Below are positions 39,863 through 52,500 of a stretch of DNA of 64,000 nt, one piece after another. Both the position numbers and the translations under genes were made by a program. Below the pieces are notes generated by a model. It was not told the origin of the DNA and searched no databases. It worked only from the letters and a program-made list of their open reading frames with translations. The first letter of the stretch is position 1, and each line of letters starts with the position of its first letter. This DNA is from Apteryx mantelli (lineage: Eukaryota; Chordata; Aves; Apterygiformes; Apterygidae), in assembly GCF_036417845.1 (NCBI RefSeq), contig NC_089990.1, positions 3,546,001 to 3,610,000 of the forward strand, written 5' to 3'.

Positions 39863-40650
39863 CGCGGAGGGCGAAGGGGCGACAGCACAGCAGCCCCGCG
39901 GCCGGCCACCGAGGGAGCGGGACGCGCCGGCGGCACGTCGGCCACGCAGCTGGAGACACGGGGAGAAAGACAGCACGCTCGTTACCTGCTCTGCAAACTA
40001 AAGCACGGCGCTGGAAAAGAAACACCGCTGTTCTGACGCGGTGCGTGCACACTTACTGCGCTTCAAGGGGATCAAAGGTGGTTGCGGCTCAGCGTCCTGC
40101 CTCCGCTGGCGGCTGACAGCGAGGCTGTACGAGAAACGCAGGAAGCAGGCAATTAAAAATGATTATTTTCTGGGCCGCAAACCTCCCGACTCGCCCGCAG
40201 CAGCCGCTCGCAGGCCTGCCCCGCTCGCGCCCGGGCCGTGCCCCACGTCGCCGCAGCGAGGGTCGCCGTCCGGCTGCTTTCTCGCGCGGAAGCGTCCCGC
40301 CGCGCGCAGGCCGATGGCTCCCCGGCTCCGCAGGTCTCGCACCGCGAGACGTGGCGAGCAGCCGCCTCCGCTGCCTGCCCGGAGCCACGACACCCCTCCA
40401 CCGCGGGGCGCGAGCCCCCCCCCCAGATTTTTTGCCCCGAGCAAAGCCATGCAAAAGGCCAGGGTCTCCCCGCTGCAGCTCGGCCGCGGGGGGAAGCCTG
40501 CAGCGCAGTCGCGCAACGCTGGCTGCCGTGGGGGGGGTGGGGGGTGGAAAACAGGCCACCGCGGGAATTTCAGCCTTTCCGCAAACCGGGAGCCTTAAAG
40601 ACGCGGCTTGGGGGGGGATCTCCACTTGCTCGCACCCTGCGGGGCGTCAC
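39863..40650 (-). promoter_or_regulatory. TRMT2B: TRMT2B CpG-rich promoter region
   Basis: A dense CpG island extends from the first coding exon to about 40.65 kb, after which composition becomes AT-rich. The long open frames on both strands here reflect GC content. The transcription start could not be placed. Confidence 0.55.
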
Positions 40651-43501
<2,851 letters not shown>

Positions 43502-43588
43502 TCAGAGAGGCCACGCAGCCCCCCCATGGCCGCAGCCAAAGAAAGAGCCTGGAGCCTGGGAAATAAAGTGCATAAACGGTTCCTTTAC

Positions 43589-43594
43589 TTTAAT
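43589..43594 (-). terminator. F8A (left copy) poly(A) signal ATTAAA
   Basis: ATTAAA on the minus strand lies about 770 bases past the left F8A stop codon. The same hexamer is at the mirrored position in the right arm. Confidence 0.6.
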
Positions 43595-44362
43595 GCAAAG
43601 GGCGGGTCTTTCCCGCAGGCTCCCATGCAACACCACTCCCATCAGCTCGTGCACGCGCCGGCACAGCGGATGAAAGCCGGCCCTTGCTGCACACGCGCAC
43701 CCCACCGCGCTGCCGGGGCACACACTGCTGCTGGCAGGGGCTCCCGAACCGCTCTGGCCACTGCCCCCCACCCAGGGCTACCACGTGCTCCAGAGCCTCC
43801 GCTGAGACGGCTTCGCCCCTGCAACAGGAATGGCCCAAAGCCGAGCAAGGGTCAGAGAACTGGTCCCCACCAAGACTTTTGGCAACAGAAGAAAGGCCGG
43901 GACGGACACAACTGATCGGGGACCGTTGCTCAGGGATCGCTCCTGGCGTCCAAGAAAGGCACCACCAAGGCCGACTTGGCGCTCTGCATCACCGGCAGCG
44001 GAGCAGCCCAGCAGAGGGTGGCTGCAGTGCAAGAGGGTTTCAAGACAAAACGCCCCTTCAGTCACACAGGGAGAAGGATCCCATTTCAGGGAACACACGG
44101 GGAAGCCATGGGGAAGAAGTGCTGCGGTGTCCGTGCCGGGTCAGGACTAGGCCGGCCACAAAAGCCCGCAGGGAGGCTCCCAGCAGCGGCGCCTCTGGAC
44201 AGGGTCTTTGAACGGACAGGGCTCGCTGCACGCAGCGTCTTCGCGCAGCCCACAGAGTCACAGCGGCACGGAGGGAAACGCCGGTGCGGGCCCACGGCAC
44301 CCGGGACGCGCTTCCCCCGCAGCGCCGAGGCGAGGGCGGCGTCGGCGACGGCCGCGTCGTGC

Positions 44363-45378
44363 TCAGAGCCCCTGGCCCGCGGGGCTGGTCATCTCCTGCA
44401 GCACCAGGTGCAGCAGGTGGTTCTGCTCGGGGCTGAGCAGCGGCCACAGCTCGGCCTGCAGCACCTTCAGCGCCTCCAGGTCCTTCTCCTGGCAGGCCAG
44501 CACGGCCGACTGCAGCAGCAGGAAGAGCTCGGCCGGCAGGTAGCCCGCCGCCGCCACCGCCGCGCCGCCGCCGCCCGGCCCGGGCCCCGGCCCGCTCGCC
44601 GGCGCCTCCCAGCAGTACTGCTCCAGCGTCCGCGCGTGCTCGGGCAGCAGCTTGGCCGGCGGCGGCTGCAGCAGCAGCAGCAGCAGCACCCGCGACACCT
44701 CGCAGCGCGCCAGCGCGTCGCGGAAGGCGCCGCCGCCGCCGCCCGCCCGCGCCAGCGCCTGCGCCCGCGTCAGCGCCGCCAGCGCGCCCGCGTAGTCGCC
44801 GCCCAGCAGCAGGCAGGAGGCCAGCTCGCCCAGGCAGCGCAGCGCCGCCAGCGGCAGCCGCGCCGCCGCCAGCAGCTCGGCGGCCCGCTGCAGGGCCGCG
44901 GCGGCGCCCGCCGGGCGGCCCGTGTCGCGCAGCGCCGCCGCCAGCTCCAGGCAGAGCCCGGCCGCCAGCGCCGGCTGCCCCCGCTCCAGGTGCAGGCGGG
45001 CGGCGAAGGCGCCGCAGCTCTGCGCCGCCGCCACGTGCTCGCCGAAGCCGCCGCGCAGCGCCAGGCGCTGCCGCAGGTCGCGCTCCTGGCGCAGGAAGAG
45101 CCGCGCCGCCTCGGCCAGCGCCGCCGCCTCGGCGGGCCCGTGGAAGAGGCTCTGCGCGCAGCGCGCCACGGCCAGCTGGCACCAGGCCGCGTAGGGCAGG
45201 CTCTCCTGGGCGCGCAGCTCCCGCGCCAGCGCCGCGAACTGCTCCGCCGCCTCCGCCACGTTCGGCTTCCGCAGGAACCGCCGCCGCAGCTTGGCCGACA
45301 CCAGCCGGTACCGCGACAGGAAGTCCCCGTCCCCGCCGCCGCCGCCGCCGGGGCCCGGCCCGGGCGCCGCGCCGCCGC

Positions 45379-45409
<31 letters not shown>

Positions 45410-45418
45410 CGCCAGCAT
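44363..45418 (-). CDS. F8A: F8A / HAP40, 40-kDa huntingtin-associated protein (left copy)
   Basis: HAP40 binds huntingtin stably through alpha-helical TPR-like repeats and is linked to endosome dynamics via Rab5. This is a single-exon gene of 351 aa, intronless as in human (about 371 aa). After a Gly/Ala/Pro-rich N-terminus come the family blocks [27 protein letters not shown] (about 31-57), helical Ala/Leu-rich repeats, [29 protein letters not shown], and a C-terminal [24 protein letters not shown]. The start chosen is the first ATG at the head of the poly-Gly tract. It differs from the right copy by eye only in glycine-tract length (8 residues longer). Extreme GC content creates long antisense and shifted open frames, which are not genes. 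Two intact copies suggest both are expressed, but that is inference. Confidence 0.93.
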
Positions 45419-45472
45419 CGCCGCCGCCGCCGCCCGCAACGGACGCCGCGCCGCCAGCCGCCGCCGCCGCGG

Positions 45473-45658
45473 CCAATGGGCGCCGGGTGTCGGAGCACGT
45501 GGGCGGCGCGGGGGGCCAATGGGCGCCGGCTCCCGAGGCACGTGGGCGTCGCGGGAAGCCAATGGGCGCCGGGTGTCCGGGTCACGTGGCCGACGTGGCG
45601 CGGCGTGGCCAATGGGCGCCGAGTGTCCGTAGCACGTGGTCGACGTGGCGGAGCCAAT
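45473..45658 (-). promoter_or_regulatory. left F8A promoter: five CCAAT boxes interleaved with four E-boxes
   Basis: CCAATGGGCGCC-type boxes begin at 45473, 45516, 45559, 45609 and 45654. CACGTG palindromes begin at 45496, 45539, 45583 and 45633, so the two motifs alternate about every 20-26 bases. The unit is about 43-50 bases and is a tandem duplication including the GGGCGCCGG linker. From established knowledge CCAAT is bound by NF-Y and CACGTG by USF, MYC/MAX or MiT/TFE factors. Use in this genome is inferred. Confidence 0.8.
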
Positions 45659-45905
45659 GGGCGCCGGCTGCCGGGGCACGGCGGGAGGCGGCCGGATAGG
45701 GGCGGGAGGGGGCGCGGCCTCCCCTACGCCCCGCCCCAAGGGGGCGTGACCAGGCGAGTGCTGCGAGTCCTCCTCCTAGCAACGGGCCGCCGGGGGGGAC
45801 ACGGGGCTGCGCGTGGCGGCGGCGGCTGCGCTGGGCCCTGCCGGGGTCGGTCCCGGTCCCGGTCCCGGTGCTGATAACAACATAGCGAGAGGTGGGGGTG
45901 GGGGG

Positions 45906-47276
45906 CAGCAGCAGCAGCGGGGAAACGTCAGAGCGACTTTTTAGGGAGCGGTTGTGCTGAGGGGGTCTCGCTCCAGGGGGCCCTGGGGTCACACACCTGC
46001 CGCTGGGGAGGTGCACGAAGGGGCTGCGCTTTTTTTTTAAATTTAACGCACAATGGAATTTCCTTCTTCAATTCCGCTGGATCTGCCTGGGCATGAAGGT
46101 CTGTCCTGGTCACGTCCCATGCTCGGAAGAGAAGGTTTTGGCCTTCTAGAGGCTCAGCAAGGACCCGCTGATCTTATAAGCGGAGCCTCCTTTTAGATGC
46201 CCTCCTCTTCCTCACGTCACTGTATCGGCTCCAGTTTCTCCTCATTCAGTCCTGTGCAAGTGTGGGTTTAAAAACCTCAGTTTTGGGGAGGGGGTGCTTG
46301 GTAGGATGGCGGCTCCAGGCCCCAGCGCAGCCCCGTGTTCCCGGGAGACACGGCACTGGGGCGGCAATGCCGAAGCTCGGCTGCTGTCCCCTAGCGCTTC
46401 GCCAGGGTGTGTGTGTGGGGGAGGAACGTGCCACTTCGGCCTGGGGAGGAAGGAGATCGTCCACCATACTCCCCTTTTGGGAGGCGCCATCGGGAACAGC
46501 GTGAAGGGCAAACGGCCCTGAGGCTGCCGATCGCTTCGCGCCGAGCCGCTTGTCTTGACCGTAAAGGAAACAGGATATGGTACGGGGCACCGGCTTCTCA
46601 GAAGTGAGCATCAGCCCCTTCGACCCTGTGGCTTTCTCTTTCCGTCTGCTTTGCTGCCAGCCCTCCCGCCTCCGCCTCCCCCCGAGACCCGCCACGAGCA
46701 TCACGAGGCCCCGGCTCCTCTCACCGCACTTTTTCCCCCCAGCCAGGGAAACCTGCGCCGGTGCCGCGTGCCCCTCTGCTCCCGGGCGCAGCACGCGGGG
46801 CAGGTGCAGCGCTGGACTGAAGTGAGGATTTACGCTCTCTGTGCTGCTCTGACTTTTCTCTGGCAGGAAGATGTCGAGGGACGCCGCTTTATCAGGTGGA
46901 AACTTGACTGCAAGAGGTTAAGGAGTTTCCCTCAAGCTGCGCAGCGCACGCACGTACTCTGGTGTTGCAATGCTGAGGCTTCTGAACCGCACTCTGACTT
47001 TTGCTAGTGCTGATTGGAAGAGAACAGCCTTGTAACCTTTAATTGCAGCTTTCCACAGGAAGAGCTTGGCTTTCGGCATTTCCCCCCACCCCCATTAAAA
47101 GGAAACGTACCCCTCTCCCTTGCTCTCAGTGTGTTTATTAGCACCAGTGACAGAGGAGAGCGAGTCGTGTCCTCCCCTGAGTTTCAGGTCCTCCTTTGTA
47201 ACAGAGCTAAAGTGAGATTTGGGGTTACTCAGACCTTAACTGGAAAGATCAGAGGATTCAGTCTTTAACAAAACAT
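45906..47276. other. left part of the inverted-repeat spacer, no gene seen
   Basis: The sequence is unique between the left arm and the inferred 3' end of the GPCR gene. Several short plus-strand frames around 46.3-47.0 kb are unrecognised and overlap in multiple frames, as expected for GC-rich noncoding DNA. Confidence 0.5.
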
Positions 47277-47282
47277 TTTATT
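47277..47282 (-). terminator. possible GPCR poly(A) signal AATAAA
   Basis: This minus-strand AATAAA lies 1.26 kb past the receptor stop codon. I did not note a nearer canonical hexamer. The link is tentative. Confidence 0.35.
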
Positions 47283-48543
47283 CTCCCACGTATTCCTCAG
47301 GCGTTTGAATTTTACTAAAACAGTTCACAGTCTGAATGAAAATCCTCCCCAGTCCTAATTGCCCAGGCTTTGCTTGCCTGATGTGTGAATCAGTCTGTTT
47401 CTCCAAGCCTGCAGTCTGCTAAAAATGAGTGAACAGATGAGATGTGAGCATATGAAAGGGAAAAAAAAAATCCAAGCAGGGAAATATCCTATTCTTTGGG
47501 AAGAGGATGGGCAATGAAGAATAATAAAGGCCAAAAACTTCCTTATCCCTTGCAGGCTCCATTTCGAGTCAGTGCGTAATAACAGTGCTTGAGCTGGGGA
47601 CATCAAAGTCAGCATCTCATTCTTGAGGTCCACAGGACTCACACGAGCCTTAGGCGCTTCTGTGGTTCATCCCCTTTGGCCGACGGACCCCTGCCGGAGC
47701 AACGTTCCTGGCACGGCCCAAGCCCGAAACGAGTGCTGTGCAGTGGCCAGGCGAGGAAGCTGCCAGTCCCGTGTGAACACGCCAGTGAAATGGGCAAAGA
47801 AAAACCACTAACGGAAGCCCAGAGTCGCCTGTTTGAATACACAGAAAAGGGAGGCTGACACAGTGTTACAAGGACTGCAGTAAAAACATGAGAAAAAAAG
47901 TGTGCGTTGTCTTAGTTTGGGGTTGCAGGAGTTGTAACGTTTCCTCATGTGCCTGTCTTCCGAGCCCAGCAGTGCACATCTCTGAGCTCCATCATGGAGC
48001 AAAATATTCATCTGCTCCCCGGTAATGCTCTGAAAAGCTTCTCCCTCCCCTTTTCCCAATTCTTCTGCACTTCATCTTCTCCTTTTCCCATTTTGTGCTT
48101 TCTCTGGTGTGGAGGCAATGTGGCACTTAGACAAGATTCACAGCAGATTCCCATTCCTGTTCTTCCCTTCACTCCTCTTCCTCCCATCAAAGCAGCCTTT
48201 CTCTGTCCTGGGCTCTGTCCCTGCTCTTCCCTAGGCTGGGTGGAGGTCCTAGGCCAAGGTTGTTTCTCCTGTGGCACACCCAGCCTTCATTTTTCCTAGG
48301 AAATAATCTCTTCAGCTGTGTGCGTAAAGCTGGTATGGAAGAGTGAGGCCTCAGCTATTCTTTTCCTCTTCATTTACCCCCATGGGTAGCTCTAGCCCTG
48401 ACGGTGCCAGTGGAAGAAACATGAAAAGGTTCCAGTTTCTTCCTCCATCCTCCTGGCAAGTCTCATCTGGTAAATACCAGCAGTCAGAGCAAATCCTTGA
48501 TGAGAACGTCCCATGCCCGAGACCTTGGCACCCACTGGAAGGC

Positions 48544-49560
48544 CTAGGCTTCGGTCACAGATCTGCTGTAGCTCAGCCCTCCCTGGTTCCTCAGGAGAGC
48601 TCTCTTCAGCTTGCCCTGGATGGTGCAGACCACAGCCCTCCGGAAGCTGCTAGACAGGAAAAAGAAGATCACCGGGTCAAGGCAGCTGTTGAGGGCTGAG
48701 ATGCAGAGCACAAGCTCGTTAGCGAGATGGAGACCCTGCTGCCATGGCAGACTAGAAATGACCCCCACTTGCGCGAGGACGTAAGGAATACGGACAACGT
48801 GATAGGGGGTGAAGCATACGATGAAGATGATCAGGACTACGAAGGTCTTGGTGATGGCTTTCATGCTAATCCTCTTGTTCAGCTGCTGAGCATTCATTGA
48901 AGAGACTCTATGGAGCTTGGCAAATATCTTGCTGTAGAAGTAGAGGAAGAGCAGCAGCAGGATAAAGAAAGTGGCTACTGCAACCATGTTAAAGGCTGCT
49001 GCTACAGTGCTTTTGCTCCTGAAGTGGAAGCATTTATGGTCACAGGGTCCTTTTCCTTTTGTCTCAAAAAAGAAAGGTAGCATGAAAGCTGAGTGCACCA
49101 ACCAAACCACCGCAGAGGCCATGGTGCTACAGGACACAGTGTGAATCTTAAACTTTTGGAGGGGCCGGATGATCTTCAGGTAGCGGTCCAGGCTGATCAG
49201 GCTGAGAAACGTGATGCTGACGTACATGTTGAGATAGAAGAAGGCCCCGACAATGTTGCAGAAGATCTGGGGGTCACTCTTGTTTTGATAAGCTATGCGG
49301 AAGGGCAGGCAGAGGGAGAGCAACAGGTCAGACAGAGCCAGGTTCCTCATGTACACGGTGATGGAGGTCTTCCGCTGCATGCTGCATGAGAACACCCAGA
49401 GCGCGAGGGAGTTGCTGAGCAGCCCGATGACGAAGATAAGGGAGTACATCACAGGGAGCGTCACAGACAGGAACCCATCTTGGATCTGACAGTAGGAATT
49501 GCTTCGTCTGTGTTCCGTGACCTCGCTAGCAGGAAAGGGAGTGCTTAAAGAGTCCATCAT
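48544..49560 (-). CDS. class A (P2Y-like, GPR34-related) G-protein-coupled receptor
   Basis: A 338-residue seven-helix receptor encoded in one exon. Landmarks: N50 in TM1 (LLSNSLAL), D78 in TM2 (LALSDLL), a Cys101 to extracellular-loop-2 Cys (C173 or C177) disulfide pair, DRY at 125-127, CFTPYH at 249-254 in TM6 (the delta-branch/P2Y form of CWxP), and DPVIF at 295-299 in TM7. A glycosylation sequon NKS sits at 93-95. The NMYVSITFLSLISLDRYLKI, CFHFRSK and VVLIIFIVCFTPYH blocks recall GPR34 (a lysophosphatidylserine receptor) more than P2RY10 or GPR174, from memory. The ligand is therefore unknown but possibly a lysophospholipid. A splice acceptor ends at 49575, leaving 14 bases of 5' UTR in this exon, so an unseen noncoding exon lies upstream. 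Unusual: Phe replaces the TM7 Tyr at position 299. It lies alone between the F8A arms. Confidence 0.85.
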   Translation of the reverse strand: MMDSLSTPFPASEVTEHRRSNSYCQIQDGFLSVTLPVMYSLIFVIGLLSNSLALWVFSCSMQRKTSITVYMRNLALSDLLLSLCLPFRIAYQNKSDPQIFCNIVGAFFYLNMYVSITFLSLISLDRYLKIIRPLQKFKIHTVSCSTMASAVVWLVHSAFMLPFFFETKGKGPCDHKCFHFRSKSTVAAAFNMVAVATFFILLLLFLYFYSKIFAKLHRVSSMNAQQLNKRISMKAITKTFVVLIIFIVCFTPYHVVRIPYVLAQVGVISSLPWQQGLHLANELVLCISALNSCLDPVIFFFLSSSFRRAVVCTIQGKLKRALLRNQGGLSYSRSVTEA

Positions 49561-49574
49561 CTAGAGCCAAGGAT

Positions 49575-52500
49575 CTGCAAAGAGAAACGCAGAGGGTGTT
49601 AGAATTGACATTTGCACAGACTGGCTCCACACGAGCATCATTCTTTTTATGATACACCTGGGTGGTACCTGGGTGCCCCAAGTCACTACAGACACAACCT
49701 TGCAGTCCCACAAACTTTTATACAAAGGCCACCAGCATGGCTAGTATGCAGAAAACCACCCTGGGGACCTAAAAGCACTAGTCTGTACAGGTTGACACGC
49801 TGGCTTTGGGCCAGGAACTGGCACTGACTTCTCTCCCATGTGGTTCACACCTGTAGGAGAACGTCTACAAAGAATCTGTGTGTTAAGCACCGGAGAGAAA
49901 ATAGGCCCCTGTCCCTCAGCAGGCTGGTCCAGGAGGCAGGCAGCGCTGTCCCGTCCCAGCTGCGGTGACCGACTTTTCTCCTGTCTTCTTTCATGCTGTT
50001 CTGTGCTACCAGCTGTTAAGGAAGGATGTCAGACTAGACTGGTAGGAGTTGTCTGCTGCGTACTAGATAAGCACAGCCCCATCAGTAGCAAAATCTGGAG
50101 TTCCTCAGGAGGGGAAACCACCTTTTGGTTGTACCTGAGCTCTCTGGGTATAGCAAATGAATTCAGGCTCTGTGCAGGGAGAGAATTATGGATATCTTGA
50201 CCTTGTTGAGGGATGATAACCAGATCTATCAGCGCTCCGTACCATCACCTTTGAGGCTGGGAAATCAAGCCCATGCCTGGCTGTTCTTTCATTTCCACTC
50301 TGCTCTTCTCAGACACTTGGGTTCACTGGAGAAGCAGGGCCTCCTTCACCAGGCTCTTCCCTGTCCCCTGCCCGGCTTTCTCCTTTGGGCACATCCCTTC
50401 TCCCGCAGTGATCCCAGGTGCGTGCTCCTCGCGCAATGCAGGATGCAGGATCACCATCACCAGGACAAAGAGGCTCCAGCCAGACCCACCAAGGTGTTCC
50501 CCAGAAGACCAGTACCACTGGGAGGTATCTTGGGGCTAACGTCAGTGTGACTGTATGCACTAGCTGCCACCAACCCTGCTCTCCCCCTTCCCGAGCCTGT
50601 GCTGTGCCGTGGGCCCGGCTGAGCCAGCTCTAAGCTGCCCGGCTCAGTGCACAGCCAGGGCTCTCTGCAAGGCAACCGCAGGAGCCGCCGCGCAGCGCTC
50701 TGCCTGCCGTGGCAAGGCTCTTCCCGCTGCCCCAGCTGGGCGGGTGAAAGCCAGCTCCGCTGCGTTCACGTGGGGCTGGCACGGGCTGAGCACGGAGGAG
50801 GGAGCGCGTACCTCCAATACCGTGCGTGTGCACGAACGCGCCGCGCTCCGCGTGCTCGTCCGTCCACCAGCCCCTCTCCCGTGAAGTGAGAAGGGCTGCG
50901 CGCGCGCCTGTCCCTCCGAGCTCGCCTTTCCCATCTGATCCGATCCCCTCCGGCTCCAGTGGGCTGGTGCCCTCGCCGAGGCTGGCAGCTGGACCGCGCG
51001 GGAGGGTGCGTGGGCAGCGCTGGAGCCACACGGCCTGGCCGTGTCTCGCAGCTCCGAGGAGCTGTGACTCAGGGGCTGGAGGAGGGCACGGCGCAGGCAT
51101 GCGTGCGCTGTGTGCCCGGCTGTGGTTCCAGCCCTGTTCTCAGGAACTTTCCCCACAACCGCTTTTCCATCCGCGGTGCCGCAGGGCTCCGGCGCCCGCA
51201 GGGGCAGGCAGGGTCTGAGCTCTCGCTGCCACGGGGCAAGTCGCCGACGGCCCCGCTGCGGCCGTTGCTGGCACAGCCCGGTCGGGTCGCGCGGGGGGAC
51301 GCCCTGCCCCAGCGCCCACGGCTTCGGCAGCAACCTCCCCGTGAGCACAGCTCCTCCCGGGCACGCGAGTCGCGCTTCCCCTGGCCGGGGGCTGCTGGCC
51401 TGGCTCCTTCCCAGCCCCTCGCCCTTCGCTCCCTCTCCTGCTCTCTGTGATGCCGAGTGACCCGCAGCTGCAGAAACCTCCAACTTCCTTCCACCTGCTG
51501 CAGCTTCTCTAACGCCCTTCTCCCTGCGCGCACGTCCCCGGCACTGGCGGCAGGGCGCCGCTAGCCTCAGGCACACCAGGTGCTCCTGAGTCCCAGTGCT
51601 TTCAAACCACTGTGGATCAAATGCCTCAAACTCACCGCAGGATTTCTGGTTTGCTGCACAGGGGTGTTGCCAGCAGGGACCTTGTGGCCGCCCACCTGGA
51701 TCCCCGGGGCGTCAGTGTGCCACTGCCACGTACCCGCCGCGGCGCCTGCTCCCTGGGGGAGCTCAGACCTCGGCAAGGGTAGGCGCCAACCACCGGGTGT
51801 GCGTGGAGCCGCGCTCGTCATACAAGCGTACGCCGAGCGGCGTGTGTCATCCCGGCGTGTGCCGGTGCGGATGCCGTGTGAGGGGCTGCGTGGCAGCGTG
51901 ACCACTGCACGCAGCTGGGAGGCTGTGCACCGATGCACGCGCTTCGTGCGCACCTGCACGGCCGCGGCACGCCAGGAGCCAACCGGCGGACACGCTCTCC
52001 TGGCGAGTCCGGCTGTGCCCGAGCGCGGCTGTGTGCGCAGTGCCCCTGCGCGGTGGCAGATGTGCCTGCCCGTCCCTGCCTCCTTCTCCCTGCCCAGCCC
52101 CAGCCCGTGCTTTTCGCACACCTGCAGCTCCTGCGTGACTGCTAGCTGGCTGCAAGAGCCCCCCGAGCCCTCTTCCCCCCACGCTTGCACAGATGACGAA
52201 CGCTTCCCAGTGACTCATAGCGAGAAGAAAAGCCACCCGGAGTCACCTACCTCAGCACCTCTGCTCTGCTCCTTCGCCTGCCGTAATAGAGGTTCCTGCT
52301 CTTGCCGGGGCCCCTATAAGCCGGTGGCTGGTGACGACGACGTGTGTCCTCACCGGTCTCCGTGCTCCTCCCACGCGGGGCTTGTTTGTTTTTTCCCTTC
52401 CCGGCAAGGCAAGTGCACCTTGCAGGGGCACATCCTGGCGCAGGTTTGGCAGCGCTCCCAGGCACACCTGCGGTGGCGGCAGCGCGGAGAGGAGACCGGG

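Larger units (their letters stand above)
43529..45905 (-). repeat. left arm of a large inverted repeat carrying F8A
   Basis: This arm, about 2.38 kb, is the reverse complement of 55837-58157 with small indels. Homology starts at about 43529, near the end of the F8A 3' transcript region, and stops at about 45905 in a G-rich run just past TGATAACAACATAGCG. It contains the 3' UTR, the F8A coding sequence, the CCAAT/E-box promoter array and upstream promoter DNA. Identity is very high over the coding part and lower at the outer end (about 43.60-43.75 kb), where there is an indel of about 35 bases and several substitutions. Confidence 0.93.

Noticed and set aside
44058-45476. 472-codon frame on the F8A strand in another frame
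   Set aside because: Ala/Gly/Arg-rich low-complexity translation, shifted relative to the recognised HAP40 frame.
43976-45874. 632-codon plus-strand open frame across the left F8A
   Set aside because: It is antisense to F8A and made of Gln/Arg/Ala-rich sequence produced by the GC-rich codons of the real gene. A matching frame appears antisense to the right copy.
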